A DNA stretch of 33,491 nt from Candidatus Bathyarchaeota archaeon (GCA_009889585.1 WUQV01000054.1:1-33491), one strand, 5' to 3'; numbered from the stretch's first letter, positions 19,371-28,176 are shown. Program-made: numbers and translations. Notes: generated by a model not told the origin, from the letters alone.

Positions 19371-20597
19371 ATGAAGGCACGAACGCGATGGCGTGAAAGG
19401 GATTTGGCCGAGGCAGAGGCTAGCTTAAGTCGGTTCAAGGTGCTGAAGGAATCATTCGGAGCTTTATTCTTCGATTTAGGGGGCTTGTTAGCTGGAGGAG
19501 TAGCAGCTTACTACGTTTCGTTAGTCCTAATAAGGCCATGGGTAGTGATGATTTATCCTATCGTGCTAACGGTGAAAGGAGCGGTAAACGGTATATTAGC
19601 AGGAAGGATTAGCACAGGCCTTCACATCGGGTTAGTGAAGCCAAGCTTTAAGGGGAATACTAGATATTATCATTCGATTTTATCTTCGATATGTATGCTT
19701 TCGCTTATTTCAAGCGCTTCACTTGGAATAATCGTATTCATAATTAGCAGCTTGTTTTATGATACTAATATAGGTGAATTTGGATTAATAATTTTTTCAT
19801 GCTTGACAGCTAAAGCTTTAGCAATAGCCATAGTTATTCCAATTACTTCATTATTAGCATCTACATCATATAAGAAGGGATTAGATCCAGATATAATAAC
19901 ATATCCTGTATCATCAACTATTGCAGATGTATTAGCAACGATTACATACGTATTTACATTAGCCCTTATGTTTTGGCTTGGATTAATAGGTAATGCTATA
20001 GTTTACATCATAGGTTTTTCCTTCATCTTTACGACAGCTCTTTTAACGTACGTATTTAGGATGGAGGAGGAATTTTGGAAGACCATTAAGGAGGCCTTAG
20101 TAACAATCTTCATAGTCATCTTGATAGCGTCCTTATCCGGCTTCGCACTCTCCCACGTAAGGAGCCACATAGAGTTACGCCCAGGGATCCTAATGGTTTA
20201 CCCAGCTTTAATAGATACCATCGGAGGAGCTGGTTCGATCTTCGGGTCTATATCGACTACGAAAATCGCCCTCGGCTCGATCGAAATGAAGATTAAGGCC
20301 GTTAAGGATGAGGCAGCTGAGGTCGTTCAAATAGGGGCTGCCGCTTTACCCTTTTACTTTATTTACGGGCTCGTTGCCCTCTTGAGCGGAGGAGGCCCTC
20401 TTTCGTTCGTCGTAATAATTCTTTCCCTCCTTACGATCTTCTTGCCGATAATGTTCATCTCATTTTTAGTGGCGATTTTAACTCGTATGAAAGGATTAGA
20501 TCCGGATAACTTCGTAATACCCTTCGAGACGGCGTTAGCCGATTGCTTGTTAACGTTAACGTTATCGACAATGCTTATATTATTCTATGGAGCTTGA
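19371..20597 (+). CDS. MgtE/SLC41-type divalent cation transporter, membrane domains only
   Basis: Duplicated hydrophobic halves with GLDPDIITYPVSSTIADVLAT and GLDPDNFVIPFETALADCLLT, characteristic of SLC41/MgtE. Confidence 0.82.
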   Translation: MKARTRWRERDLAEAEASLSRFKVLKESFGALFFDLGGLLAGGVAAYYVSLVLIRPWVVMIYPIVLTVKGAVNGILAGRISTGLHIGLVKPSFKGNTRYYHSILSSICMLSLISSASLGIIVFIISSLFYDTNIGEFGLIIFSCLTAKALAIAIVIPITSLLASTSYKKGLDPDIITYPVSSTIADVLATITYVFTLALMFWLGLIGNAIVYIIGFSFIFTTALLTYVFRMEEEFWKTIKEALVTIFIVILIASLSGFALSHVRSHIELRPGILMVYPALIDTIGGAGSIFGSISTTKIALGSIEMKIKAVKDEAAEVVQIGAAALPFYFIYGLVALLSGGGPLSFVVIILSLLTIFLPIMFISFLVAILTRMKGLDPDNFVIPFETALADCLLTLTLSTMLILFYGA

Positions 20598-20839
20598 AGC
20601 CTCATTTAACTTGCTCCTCCTTTTATCATAAATCATTGCTCACGTACGATTTCGCACATAACTATTAATTCGTTTTATAAATCCTCGTATCCATTAACTC
20701 TTTCGATAGGAATTCTTAAGGCAGATGAAGTTTCATAGCTTAACGAAAGGAGCTCGTTTATTTGCTTTAATCGAGGAAAATTCGTTAAAAGGGTTTATGA
20801 GCGAGGTCGCCTTCACCTTTTGTTACGCAGGGGTCGTTC

Positions 20840-22462
20840 GTGATTAAGTTCATCTTCGTGACCGGCGGGGTGTTAAGCTCCGTCGGCAAGGGCGTTGTTA
20901 CGTCTTCGATCGGCAAAATGCTTCAAGCGAGAGGCCTTAAGGTCACGGCCATTAAAATAGATCCTTACGTTAACGTCGACGCTGGCACCATGAACCCATA
21001 CGTACATGGCGAGGTTTACGTTACAGACGACGGAGGGGAGACCGACCTCGACTTAGGTTGGTACGAGAGGTTCTTAGATTTGAATTTGACGAAGGAGAAT
21101 AATATAACGACTGGACAGGTGTATCAATCGGTAATAGAAAGGGAAAGAAGGGGGGGCTTCTTAGGGAAATGCGTTCAAATAGTTCCTCATGTGACTGAGG
21201 AAATTAAGAATAGGATTCGCTCAATAGCGAAGAGGGCTAACGTCGATGTGGTTCTTACGGAATGCGGTGGAACAGTTGGCGATATAGAAGGGCTTCCATT
21301 TTTAGAGGCCATACGTCAAATGCGTTTAGAGGAAGGCGTTGAGAATACCCTTTATGTACATGTTGCCTTAGTACCTATATTAGATGCAACTGGCGAGATG
21401 AAGACGAAGCCTCTTCAACATAGCGTAAATGAATTAAGGCGTATTGGTATACAACCAGATATTATAGTTGCTAGATGCAGAAAGATGATAGATATGGATG
21501 CGTTAAGGAAAATTGCCTTATTCGGTACAATACCAGAAAAGGCAGTTTTTTGTTCTTATGATGTATCAACGATATATCAAGTTCCATTTATACTTGATGA
21601 GCAAGGAATGGGCGATTTTATTTGCAATCGTATTAAACTTCAACATAGGGAGCCTGATTATAAGAAGTGGAAGGAGTTCATAAATGCTATCTTAAACCCT
21701 GAGTATGAAGTAAATATAGCCTTAGTAGGTAAATATACGAAGTTAGCTGATAGCTACGTGAGCATGAGGGAAGCCCTTCTTCATGGCGGGGCGATGCTTC
21801 AAGCTAAGGTCTTGATATCTCACATCGACGCCGAAAGCCTTGAGGAAGATCCAAGTAATGTGGATAAGCTGCAATCGTTCGACGGAATATTCGTTCCATA
21901 CGGGTTCGGCTCAAGGGGGGTCGAGGGCAAGATAGCTGCCATAAAATTCGCCCGCGAGAACGATATCCCATTCCTAGGGGTTTGCCTCGGCTTTCAGCTA
22001 GCGGTCGTGGAGTTCGCTCGTAACGTCTGCGGCCTAAGGGGGGCTAATAGCACAGAGGTGGATCCTAATACCCCTCATCCAGTCGTGGATTTAATGCCGG
22101 AACAAAGGGCCTTGGAGCAAAAGGGGGCGACGATGCGCTTGGGAGCGCGTAAGATTTTAGTGAGGCCAGGTACGTTAGCGCATGAGCTATATAAGGCGGA
22201 TGAGATTTACGAACGCCATCGCCATCGGTTCGAAGTGAACCCGAGGTACGTTGAGGAGCTAAAGCGAGGAGGGCTCGTCTTCTCAGCCGTTGGCGAAGAC
22301 GGAAGGTTGGAGATACTGGAGCTGCCGAGCCATCGTTTCTTCATGGCCTCTCAATTTCACGGCGAGTTCAAGAGCCGGCCGATGAGGCCGAGCCCGCTTT
22401 ACTACGGCTTCGTTAGAGCGGCCCTTTCGAGGAAGCTTGGGACGGTGGCCGTGGCCGGTTGA
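20840..22462 (+). CDS. pyrG: CTP synthase
   Basis: FVTGGVLSSVGKGVVTSSIGKML, KIDPYVNVDAGTMNPYVHGEVYVTDDGGETDLDLGWYERF, GVCLGFQ glutaminase motif; 540 aa. Confidence 0.98.
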   Translation: MIKFIFVTGGVLSSVGKGVVTSSIGKMLQARGLKVTAIKIDPYVNVDAGTMNPYVHGEVYVTDDGGETDLDLGWYERFLDLNLTKENNITTGQVYQSVIERERRGGFLGKCVQIVPHVTEEIKNRIRSIAKRANVDVVLTECGGTVGDIEGLPFLEAIRQMRLEEGVENTLYVHVALVPILDATGEMKTKPLQHSVNELRRIGIQPDIIVARCRKMIDMDALRKIALFGTIPEKAVFCSYDVSTIYQVPFILDEQGMGDFICNRIKLQHREPDYKKWKEFINAILNPEYEVNIALVGKYTKLADSYVSMREALLHGGAMLQAKVLISHIDAESLEEDPSNVDKLQSFDGIFVPYGFGSRGVEGKIAAIKFARENDIPFLGVCLGFQLAVVEFARNVCGLRGANSTEVDPNTPHPVVDLMPEQRALEQKGATMRLGARKILVRPGTLAHELYKADEIYERHRHRFEVNPRYVEELKRGGLVFSAVGEDGRLEILELPSHRFFMASQFHGEFKSRPMRPSPLYYGFVRAALSRKLGTVAVAG

Positions 22463-22530
22463 TATTCTGTTCGTAAATCGACGGCTGGCGAAAATCGTGA
22501 GCTTGTGGTCGCGGCTTTTTAAGCTAGGGT

Positions 22531-22971
22531 TTAGAACAACTTCTCCTTGAGCAACCTCCATGTCTCATACCAAAATATGGCGCTCGCTAACACGCCGAAG
22601 ATTAACGCGATGACGTTATGCATGGTCATCGTCTGTTCGTAAAGCGCGATGTAAGTAATCACCATGGCCGTGAAGAAGACAGAGTAAAGCAGGAACCTAG
22701 GGACCATGAACCTGCCGAGGCGCGCGAATTGCTTGAGAATGCCGACCTTGACCTCCTTAGCGAGCGAGTAATTTCCATCTTCATCCCTTACGACGAGCCC
22801 TAGGTCCACGAGCTTGTTCAGATGGTATAAGGCGACGCTAGGGCTGGATAGCCTTAGCGCGCGTTGAAGCTCCCTTACGCCGATCTTCTTGCCTGGTGAG
22901 CTAAGAAGGCGGTAATATACCAAGAGCGTAGTCCCCCTTACCTCGGCTTCGATCGCGCGCTCCTCGGACAT
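22531..22971 (-). CDS. Winged-helix transcriptional regulator with C-terminal transmembrane segments
   Basis: KKIGVRELQRALRLSSPSVALYHLNKLVDLGLVVRDEDGNYSL wHTH followed by two hydrophobic segments. Confidence 0.75.
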   Translation of the reverse strand: MSEERAIEAEVRGTTLLVYYRLLSSPGKKIGVRELQRALRLSSPSVALYHLNKLVDLGLVVRDEDGNYSLAKEVKVGILKQFARLGRFMVPRFLLYSVFFTAMVITYIALYEQTMTMHNVIALIFGVLASAIFWYETWRLLKEKLF

Positions 22972-23458
22972 CCAGACGTACTTAGCTCAGGCGCTAATAA
23001 GAGGAGCGCTTCCTTTCAGCGTAGAAATACACGTCCTAGATGCCGTTGTAAGGCCGATGTGTATCCTCCTACTCCGCAGCTTCTCAGCCTTCATATACAG
23101 ATTTATCCCGTCGTCTCTACGTCGGCGATCTCAAAGATCATTAGATAAGGATAAGGTAGCCCTCCTAAGGCGCATGCGACAATACGAATCCTAATCGGCA
23201 TAGCGAGCTTCCTCGGCTCCGTCACCCTTCAAGCAATGTCGCTCCTTCATCAGCGACTCAGTTGAGCCTGCGTCAAAGGGTATCGAAATAACTTCAACCT
23301 CGCTTCTCCTACTTTAAGTACTTCTTTCACTAAGCCCACCTTCAAGCGCCTTGCTAAACGCTTTTAGCGAAAAAGGGCTATCGAACGGCTATGCTTAAGC
23401 TTCGCGCTTCCCAAAGTTAACGATTGTTTAAATTATTGGTTTACCAAAAGCTTACTTG

Positions 23459-23689
23459 ATGAGAGAGGTCGTGGCCGTCAAGGTCCCTAGGTAGCTTAAG
23501 GAGGCGATGCGAAGGCTCAGTGCGAGCGTCGACTGGCCGAAGGAGATTAGGGCGTTCATAGAGGAGAGGATCAAGCGTGCTAAGGCGGAGGAGAACTTGA
23601 TGAAGGTCATCGAACTGCTCCGAGGCACGGGATCGGTTGAAAAGGGGCTCGCCGCGAAGGTAGTAAGGGATGACCGTGATAGCCGTTGA
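23459..23689 (+). pseudogene. VapB-type antitoxin interrupted by in-frame TAG at codon 12
   Basis: MREVVAVKVPR-TAG-LKEAMRRLSASVDWPKEIRAFIEERIKRAKAEENLMKVIELL...; the typical VapB start (VKVPxELKE) continues in frame after the TAG at 23492-23494. Confidence 0.7.
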
Positions 23690-23974
23690 TAGCTCCGTTT
23701 TAGCGGCCTTCATCCTACAGGAGCCGGGTTGGGAGAGGATGGCCGATGTGCTAAAGGACTCCGCGACGCTCGACGTCGCCGTTAAAGAGGTCGTGAACGC
23801 TATCGTCGTAGCGCTTAGGCGAGGGAGGATAACGGAGGACGGCGCTTGCCTCAAGCTCAAGGCCCTTCAAGCGCTTTAGGTAAGAACGTCGTCCCCGTCG
23901 ATCAAGCTGACGTTATCGAGGAGGCGTTCGAAGACGCCTTGAGGAGCGGTGTGCCAGCGCTACTGGTGACGTGA
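23670..23974 (+). pseudogene. VapC PIN-domain toxin, frameshifted/truncated
   Basis: MTVIAVDSSVLAAFILQEPGWERMADVLKDSATLDVAVKEVVNAI... ends at a stop at ~23877; the shifted frame continues LGKNVVPVDQADVIEEAFEDALRSGVPALLVT*. Confidence 0.65.
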
Positions 23975-24233
23975 GGCTTTAGCTAAGCATCGTTAGGAGA
24001 ACGCTTAAAGAGCCCGAAGCGTTTAGCACTGCGCCGAGGGGCAAAACAGATCGCGCAGCACCAAGCCCTTAAGGACTAAAATCGCGCTGACAACCGTTAA
24101 TGTCGACCTCGTTTCAATGAACGTGAGCTTGAGAATTGATAAGCTAATAGAGCTCCTGGCGAAAGGACGGGCAGGGAAGGCGAGCTATTAAGCGTCATTC
24201 GAACCATTAAGAAGGCCTTTAAGGCGAGGTTAT

Positions 24234-24299
24234 TTGAAGCTCATTTTGGACGCTAGCTCCTTCGTCGCGTTAAAGCGCATCGACCCTAAAGCCGTTTAG
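24234..24299 (+). pseudogene. Second PIN/VapC N-terminal remnant
   Basis: LKLILDASSFVALKRIDPKAV*: PIN N-terminal signature (LILDASxxVAL), then stop; followed closely by an IS605-like end. Confidence 0.4.
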
Positions 24300-24333
24300 G
24301 TCCTTCAAGCCAAGAGGGACGAGGCCGAGGATG

Positions 24334-24381
24334 TTGACTTGACGCTCCCCCCGCTAAAGCAAGGGGCTTTCTGGCTGACGT
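24334..24381 (-). mobile_element. Possible IS200/IS605-like end remnant
   Basis: ttgacttgacgctccccccgctaaagcaaggggctttctgg resembles a reverse-oriented IS605 right end (ttgac...cccc-hairpin-gggg). Confidence 0.35.
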
Positions 24382-24665
24382 ATGTAAGCTTGTTTGTATC
24401 ATGTTGATCATAATCATCGGTTTAGCAAGTCTTGAACATTGCTCTGCCCTTTTCCATAGGTCTCGCAGATGGCCTTAAGTTCGATGTCTTCTTCGATAAT
24501 ATTCAGAAATGCTCTGAAGATCTCAACCCTTGATACTGTATCATAATACTTTGCTGACAACGTATCGATGTTGGCAGGGATGTGAAGCTCGCCAACTACG
24601 GAAGTGAAACGGCCTCATTCGTTAAATTAAACGCTTAACTAGGTGATACACTTGCAGTTCATGAC

Positions 24666-25169
24666 TTGATCGAGATAGCGTTCAAGCCGGTGGGCTACGT
24701 TAAGAATGGCGTAAGCAGCTCAGAAGACCTTAAGCGCTTGGGGTTACGATGGAGCGACATCGTATCGGAGATAGAGCTTCTGCCCGAGTACGAAGAGGCT
24801 TTGACGGGCGTAGACGGCTTCTCGCACCTCTTCATCATCTTCTACCTTCATAAGGTCGGGCTAAGCGAAAGATCCATCCTTACGATAAAGCCTAAGGGCT
24901 TGCTTAAGTACGGCTTAAGGATCGAGGAGCTGCCTACGATAGGGGTATTCGCAAGCGATACGCCCGTCCGTCCCAATCCAATAGGGCTTACCATCGTTGA
25001 GTTCCTCGGAAGGGAGGGCAGAGTTTTAAAGGTCAAGGGGCTCGACGCTTACGACGGCACGCCCATCCTCGACATAAAGCCTTACACGTCGGATAGGGCT
25101 ATACCGAACGTTAAAGTCCCCGAATGGTACGAGGGTTTGCTCAAGAAGACGGGAAAGAAGAAACTGTGA
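24666..25169 (+). CDS. trmO: TrmO/TsaA family tRNA (N6-threonylcarbamoyladenosine)-N6-methyltransferase
   Basis: FKPVGYVKN, GVDGFSHLFIIFYLHK, GVFASDTPVRPNPIGLTIVEFL, LDAYDGTPILDIKPYT motifs. Confidence 0.93.
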   Translation: MIEIAFKPVGYVKNGVSSSEDLKRLGLRWSDIVSEIELLPEYEEALTGVDGFSHLFIIFYLHKVGLSERSILTIKPKGLLKYGLRIEELPTIGVFASDTPVRPNPIGLTIVEFLGREGRVLKVKGLDAYDGTPILDIKPYTSDRAIPNVKVPEWYEGLLKKTGKKKL

Positions 25170-25416
25170 ACTACCCCTCCCTATCGAAAGGGGCTTCCTG
25201 CCTCAACGACGACCTGCGGGGTCTCCACAGGCTTGAACTCGGGCCGTTCAGCCCTACTTCGTCCCGCTTCAACTCCCCTTCGGCTTTACGGGATGCAGGG
25301 CTTGAAGCGGCGCTACGCATGCCGACCTCATGCCTACAAGTAGACGAATTAACGCGTATGAATTGGGGATGTAAGCGCATCGGATTTCATCCCCTCACGG
25401 AAGGGAACTTACCGCC
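25166..25416 (-). mobile_element. Repeat copy C: IS200/IS605 tnpB 3'-end / omegaRNA-like unit without tnpB
   Basis: gtgaactacccctccctatcgaaaggggcttcctgcctcaacgac...; closely matches copy A over its length; minus peptide RVNSSTCRHEVGMRSAASSPASRKAEG. Confidence 0.65.
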
Positions 25417-25615
25417 AATGTAGTTAAATGGCGTCGAAAAGCGTCCTGAATTCGCGATCAAAATCGGCACGTTGGACCGTCTTCGCTTTTACGTACCGAT
25501 GGAGCCTCGGACGTTCGATCGCCGGCGAATCCGCTTGGGCTGTATATCAGCATGGACGGCAATGGACTTTGGGACCGAGGAGCTTCGAGATAAGCTTCTC
25601 GCTTTAAGCGTTTAA

Positions 25616-25727
25616 TGCCGTTCTTGTCTCACGGCACCTCGAAACGTCAAGCCGCCCAGGTACAATCGCTGGGTCAAGGCGGCTGCAGCCCCTTCCTTCT
25701 ACTAGTAGAGCAACGACGAGCTTCGAG
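25616..25727. ncRNA. Candidate structured RNA (multi-hairpin), strand uncertain
   Basis: tgccgt(25616)/acggca hairpin; agccgcc(25650)/ggcggct hairpin with inner cag/ctg; outer ctcgaa-a-cgtc (25638) pairing gacg-agc-ttcgag (25715-25727). Lies upstream of the promoter of the next gene. Confidence 0.35.
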
Positions 25728-25730
25728 AAA

Positions 25731-25740
25731 TGCTTATAAA
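25731..25740 (+). promoter_or_regulatory. Putative archaeal TATA box for the methyltransferase gene
   Basis: tgcttataaa ~25 nt upstream of the ATG at 25765, consistent with a near-leaderless transcript. Confidence 0.5.
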
Positions 25741-25764
25741 ACGTCGGCCGGCCTTCCACCGGCG

Positions 25765-26592
25765 ATGTCTCAAGCGCCTTTTGATTGGCCCCATCGATTT
25801 TTCGTAGAGAAAGCCGAGCTTTGCGCTAAGGTCCTCGATTCCGAGAGGATGTTGAAAAGAGGTGAAGAGCTAGCCTTAGCTATAGCGGATTACCTTAAGA
25901 AAAGGGGCGTTAAGGATGGCGTGTTACTAGAAGTCGGCTGTGGAACCGGCAGGATAGCCGTGCCTCTCGCCAGACGAGGCTATCAGGTCGTAGGAGTGGA
26001 CATATCGGAGTCCTTCATAAGGATGGCTAAGGCGAGAGCTGAAAGAGAAGGCGTGGTTAGGAATACCGCCTTCGTGGTTTGTGACGCTAGGGAGATGAAG
26101 GAAGCTTTAAAGCATATGGCTCCTTTCGATTCAATCTTATTCATCTACACGACCGTCATAGGATATTATGATAGGAAGACGGACGTTAAGATCCTTAAGG
26201 AATGCGCTGAACTCTCTAAGGAGGGATCGCTCCTCTTGATCCTTGATACTTCCAGCCACGACTTAATGGCCTTTAGGCAAACGTACTTTGGAGGAATGAC
26301 CTATTACGATGAAGTAGACGACCTCGTTATAATCGAAATGCCAACGTATGATCCTAAAACATCTAAGGCTAGCAGCAAGTGGATTTACTTTCAAAAGAGG
26401 GGGAAAGATTTAATTTACTTAGACGAGGCTTGCTTTGAGGCTAGGCTATACAGCCTTCATGAGCTCATAGAGATAGCTGAGGAGGCGGGTTGGGCCTTCG
26501 TCGAAGCTTATGGCGACTTAGTTAACGCCATGCCGTTCAGGCCCATAGGAAGGCTGAATGTGATCTTCGAGCTGAAGCGACGTTACCCTTAA
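25765..26592 (+). CDS. Class I SAM-dependent methyltransferase
   Basis: LLEVGCGTGRIAVPLARRGYQVVGVDISESFIRMAKARA motif I/II; ATG at 25765 preferred over the listed ORF start 25615 because a TATA box and the hairpin region lie between them. Confidence 0.88.
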   Translation: MSQAPFDWPHRFFVEKAELCAKVLDSERMLKRGEELALAIADYLKKRGVKDGVLLEVGCGTGRIAVPLARRGYQVVGVDISESFIRMAKARAEREGVVRNTAFVVCDAREMKEALKHMAPFDSILFIYTTVIGYYDRKTDVKILKECAELSKEGSLLLILDTSSHDLMAFRQTYFGGMTYYDEVDDLVIIEMPTYDPKTSKASSKWIYFQKRGKDLIYLDEACFEARLYSLHELIEIAEEAGWAFVEAYGDLVNAMPFRPIGRLNVIFELKRRYP

Positions 26593-26686
26593 TCGAACGT
26601 TTCATCATTCGTTACCTCCCCTCCCTTAACTTTAATCGTACGGGACAAAACTTATTATGGACTGTTCAAAGCTTTAATCGAGAAGC

Positions 26687-27076
26687 ATGACTCAACCTCG
26701 GGAAGCTTACATTAAGCTTGCGTGGGACTTCTTAGCGGAGGCTAAAAGGCGATTGGAGGATTACGTTAAAACAGGGGATGAGGTTTCGTTAAGGCAGGCG
26801 TGCGAGAAGGGATGGGGAGCCGTAGCCCAAGGCCTTATGTACGCCGTCGGCAGAGCCATCACAAGCCATAGGGAGTTCGCGATAGTGGCATCTGAGCTTT
26901 TTAAGAAGACAGGCGATAGGATCTTCCTCGACGGCGAGACGGCTGGCGAATACCTTCACGGAGCGGGCTTTTACCACGGGGTTCCCACTGCTGAACTCGT
27001 CTCTCGCAACTTGGACGTAATAGAGGAGATGTTAAAGTCATTAGAGCGGCTAATTCAGTCGTTGCTAGGCTGTTGA
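26687..27076 (+). CDS. PaREP1/HEPN-like family protein
   Basis: AYIKLAWDFLAEAKRRLEDYVKTGDEVSLRQACEKGWGAVAQGLMYAVGRAITSHREF...YLHGAGFYHGV; resembles PaREP1-type helical proteins. Confidence 0.6.
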   Translation: MTQPREAYIKLAWDFLAEAKRRLEDYVKTGDEVSLRQACEKGWGAVAQGLMYAVGRAITSHREFAIVASELFKKTGDRIFLDGETAGEYLHGAGFYHGVPTAELVSRNLDVIEEMLKSLERLIQSLLGC

Positions 27077-27547
27077 AAAATTCTTAAAAGCCCCCTTGAT
27101 GGCCTCAGGATCAACGCAATGATAAGCTCGATAGCCATCTAGCCAGTAGATTATGCGCAGCATTGGAGGGAGTAAGGGTTGAACGAATTGTTTTGGCTCC
27201 TTGCAAACCTCAACTTAACTTAAATTAATCTATAGGATTAAGGATGCCCTCTGGGAGCTCCTGCACCTCAAGGAGCGTTCTAACATCGATTTTGTACTTT
27301 AACCTCAACTTTATGAACAACATTACTCGTTCCTTCCGTCTAACCCTTACCTTGGTCATACGATCGATGCAGGAATGATGTGAAATTAATTTTATTTAGT
27401 ATGAGAGTAGGGCTTCAAACAGTGTACATTATGAGCCAGCAAATTAACGCCCTCAAGGTTTTCAAAGCTAATTGCTTATAAGCGCTGCCTTTACTACGCA
27501 AACGCCATTGTATATGTGAGGTTAATGATGTCAACTGCAGAAGCGAA

Positions 27548-27961
27548 CTACTTAAGCCACTTTACCTTAAGCCCTTTAATCTCCTTGAAATGCTCATCAT
27601 CTGTAATTACCGTAGATTTAGCATGTATTAATGCTGTAGCGGCAATTATGGCGTCAGCCAAAGGGATTTCCGGATGGTCTAAGGCTATCTCGCCTGCGAG
27701 GCTGGCCACCCGCTCGTTCACTGGTAAGATTTTGACGTTTGAAGCCTTTATCGAGGTTATCCGCATTTTTACGACGTCCTTTCCTAACGCCCTCCCCATA
27801 GTGCCATAAAGTTCAGCTATGGTTACGGCTGAAGATGCTACCTCGACCTCCCCCCTTGACGCCCTTCTGATCAATTCCCTACTCCAGCTCGCCACCTCCT
27901 CACTTTCTGGGTTAAAGTATGAAAAGTAAAACCTTGTATCGAGGATGGCCTCTAACGCCAT
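27548..27961 (-). CDS. VapC-like PIN domain ribonuclease toxin
   Basis: EAILDTRFYFSYFNPESEE..., AELYGTMGRALGK, EIPLADAIIAATALIHAKSTVITDDEHFKEIKGLKVKWL. Confidence 0.88.
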   Translation of the reverse strand: MALEAILDTRFYFSYFNPESEEVASWSRELIRRASRGEVEVASSAVTIAELYGTMGRALGKDVVKMRITSIKASNVKILPVNERVASLAGEIALDHPEIPLADAIIAATALIHAKSTVITDDEHFKEIKGLKVKWLK

Positions 27962-28176
27962 TTACCCCTTACCTTGTCGAGCGCCTCCTTCATCATCCTA
28001 ACGTCGTACTTACCCGCGTCAACACCAGCTAGGTCCTCTAACGGCGGTATGGGCTTAAGGATTATCAGGCCTGCCCCCTCCTCTACGATCAGCCTCGAGC
28101 CCTCCCTTATCCCGTACTTCCTCCTGTACTCCACGGGGATGGTTACTTGCCCCTTACGCGTCACCAAAACTTCCAT
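27952..28176 (-). CDS. AbrB/MazE-type antitoxin (VapB)
   Basis: MEVLVTRKGQVTIPVEYRRKYGIREGSRLIVEEGAGLIILKP; overlaps the PIN ORF by 10 bp. Confidence 0.9.
   Translation of the reverse strand: MEVLVTRKGQVTIPVEYRRKYGIREGSRLIVEEGAGLIILKPIPPLEDLAGVDAGKYDVRMMKEALDKVRGKWR

Noticed and set aside
22283-22561. 92 aa minus ORF antisense to the pyrG 3' end
   Set aside because: Antisense to a highly conserved gene; composition artefact.
25124-25423. 99 aa plus-strand ORF
   Set aside because: Covers the end of trmO and repeat copy C in another frame; no protein-like features.
27225-27359. 44 aa minus ORF MTKVRVRRKERVMLFIKLRLKYKIDVRTLLEVQELPEGILNPID*
   Set aside because: Plausible small ORF but no promoter, family or context to support it.
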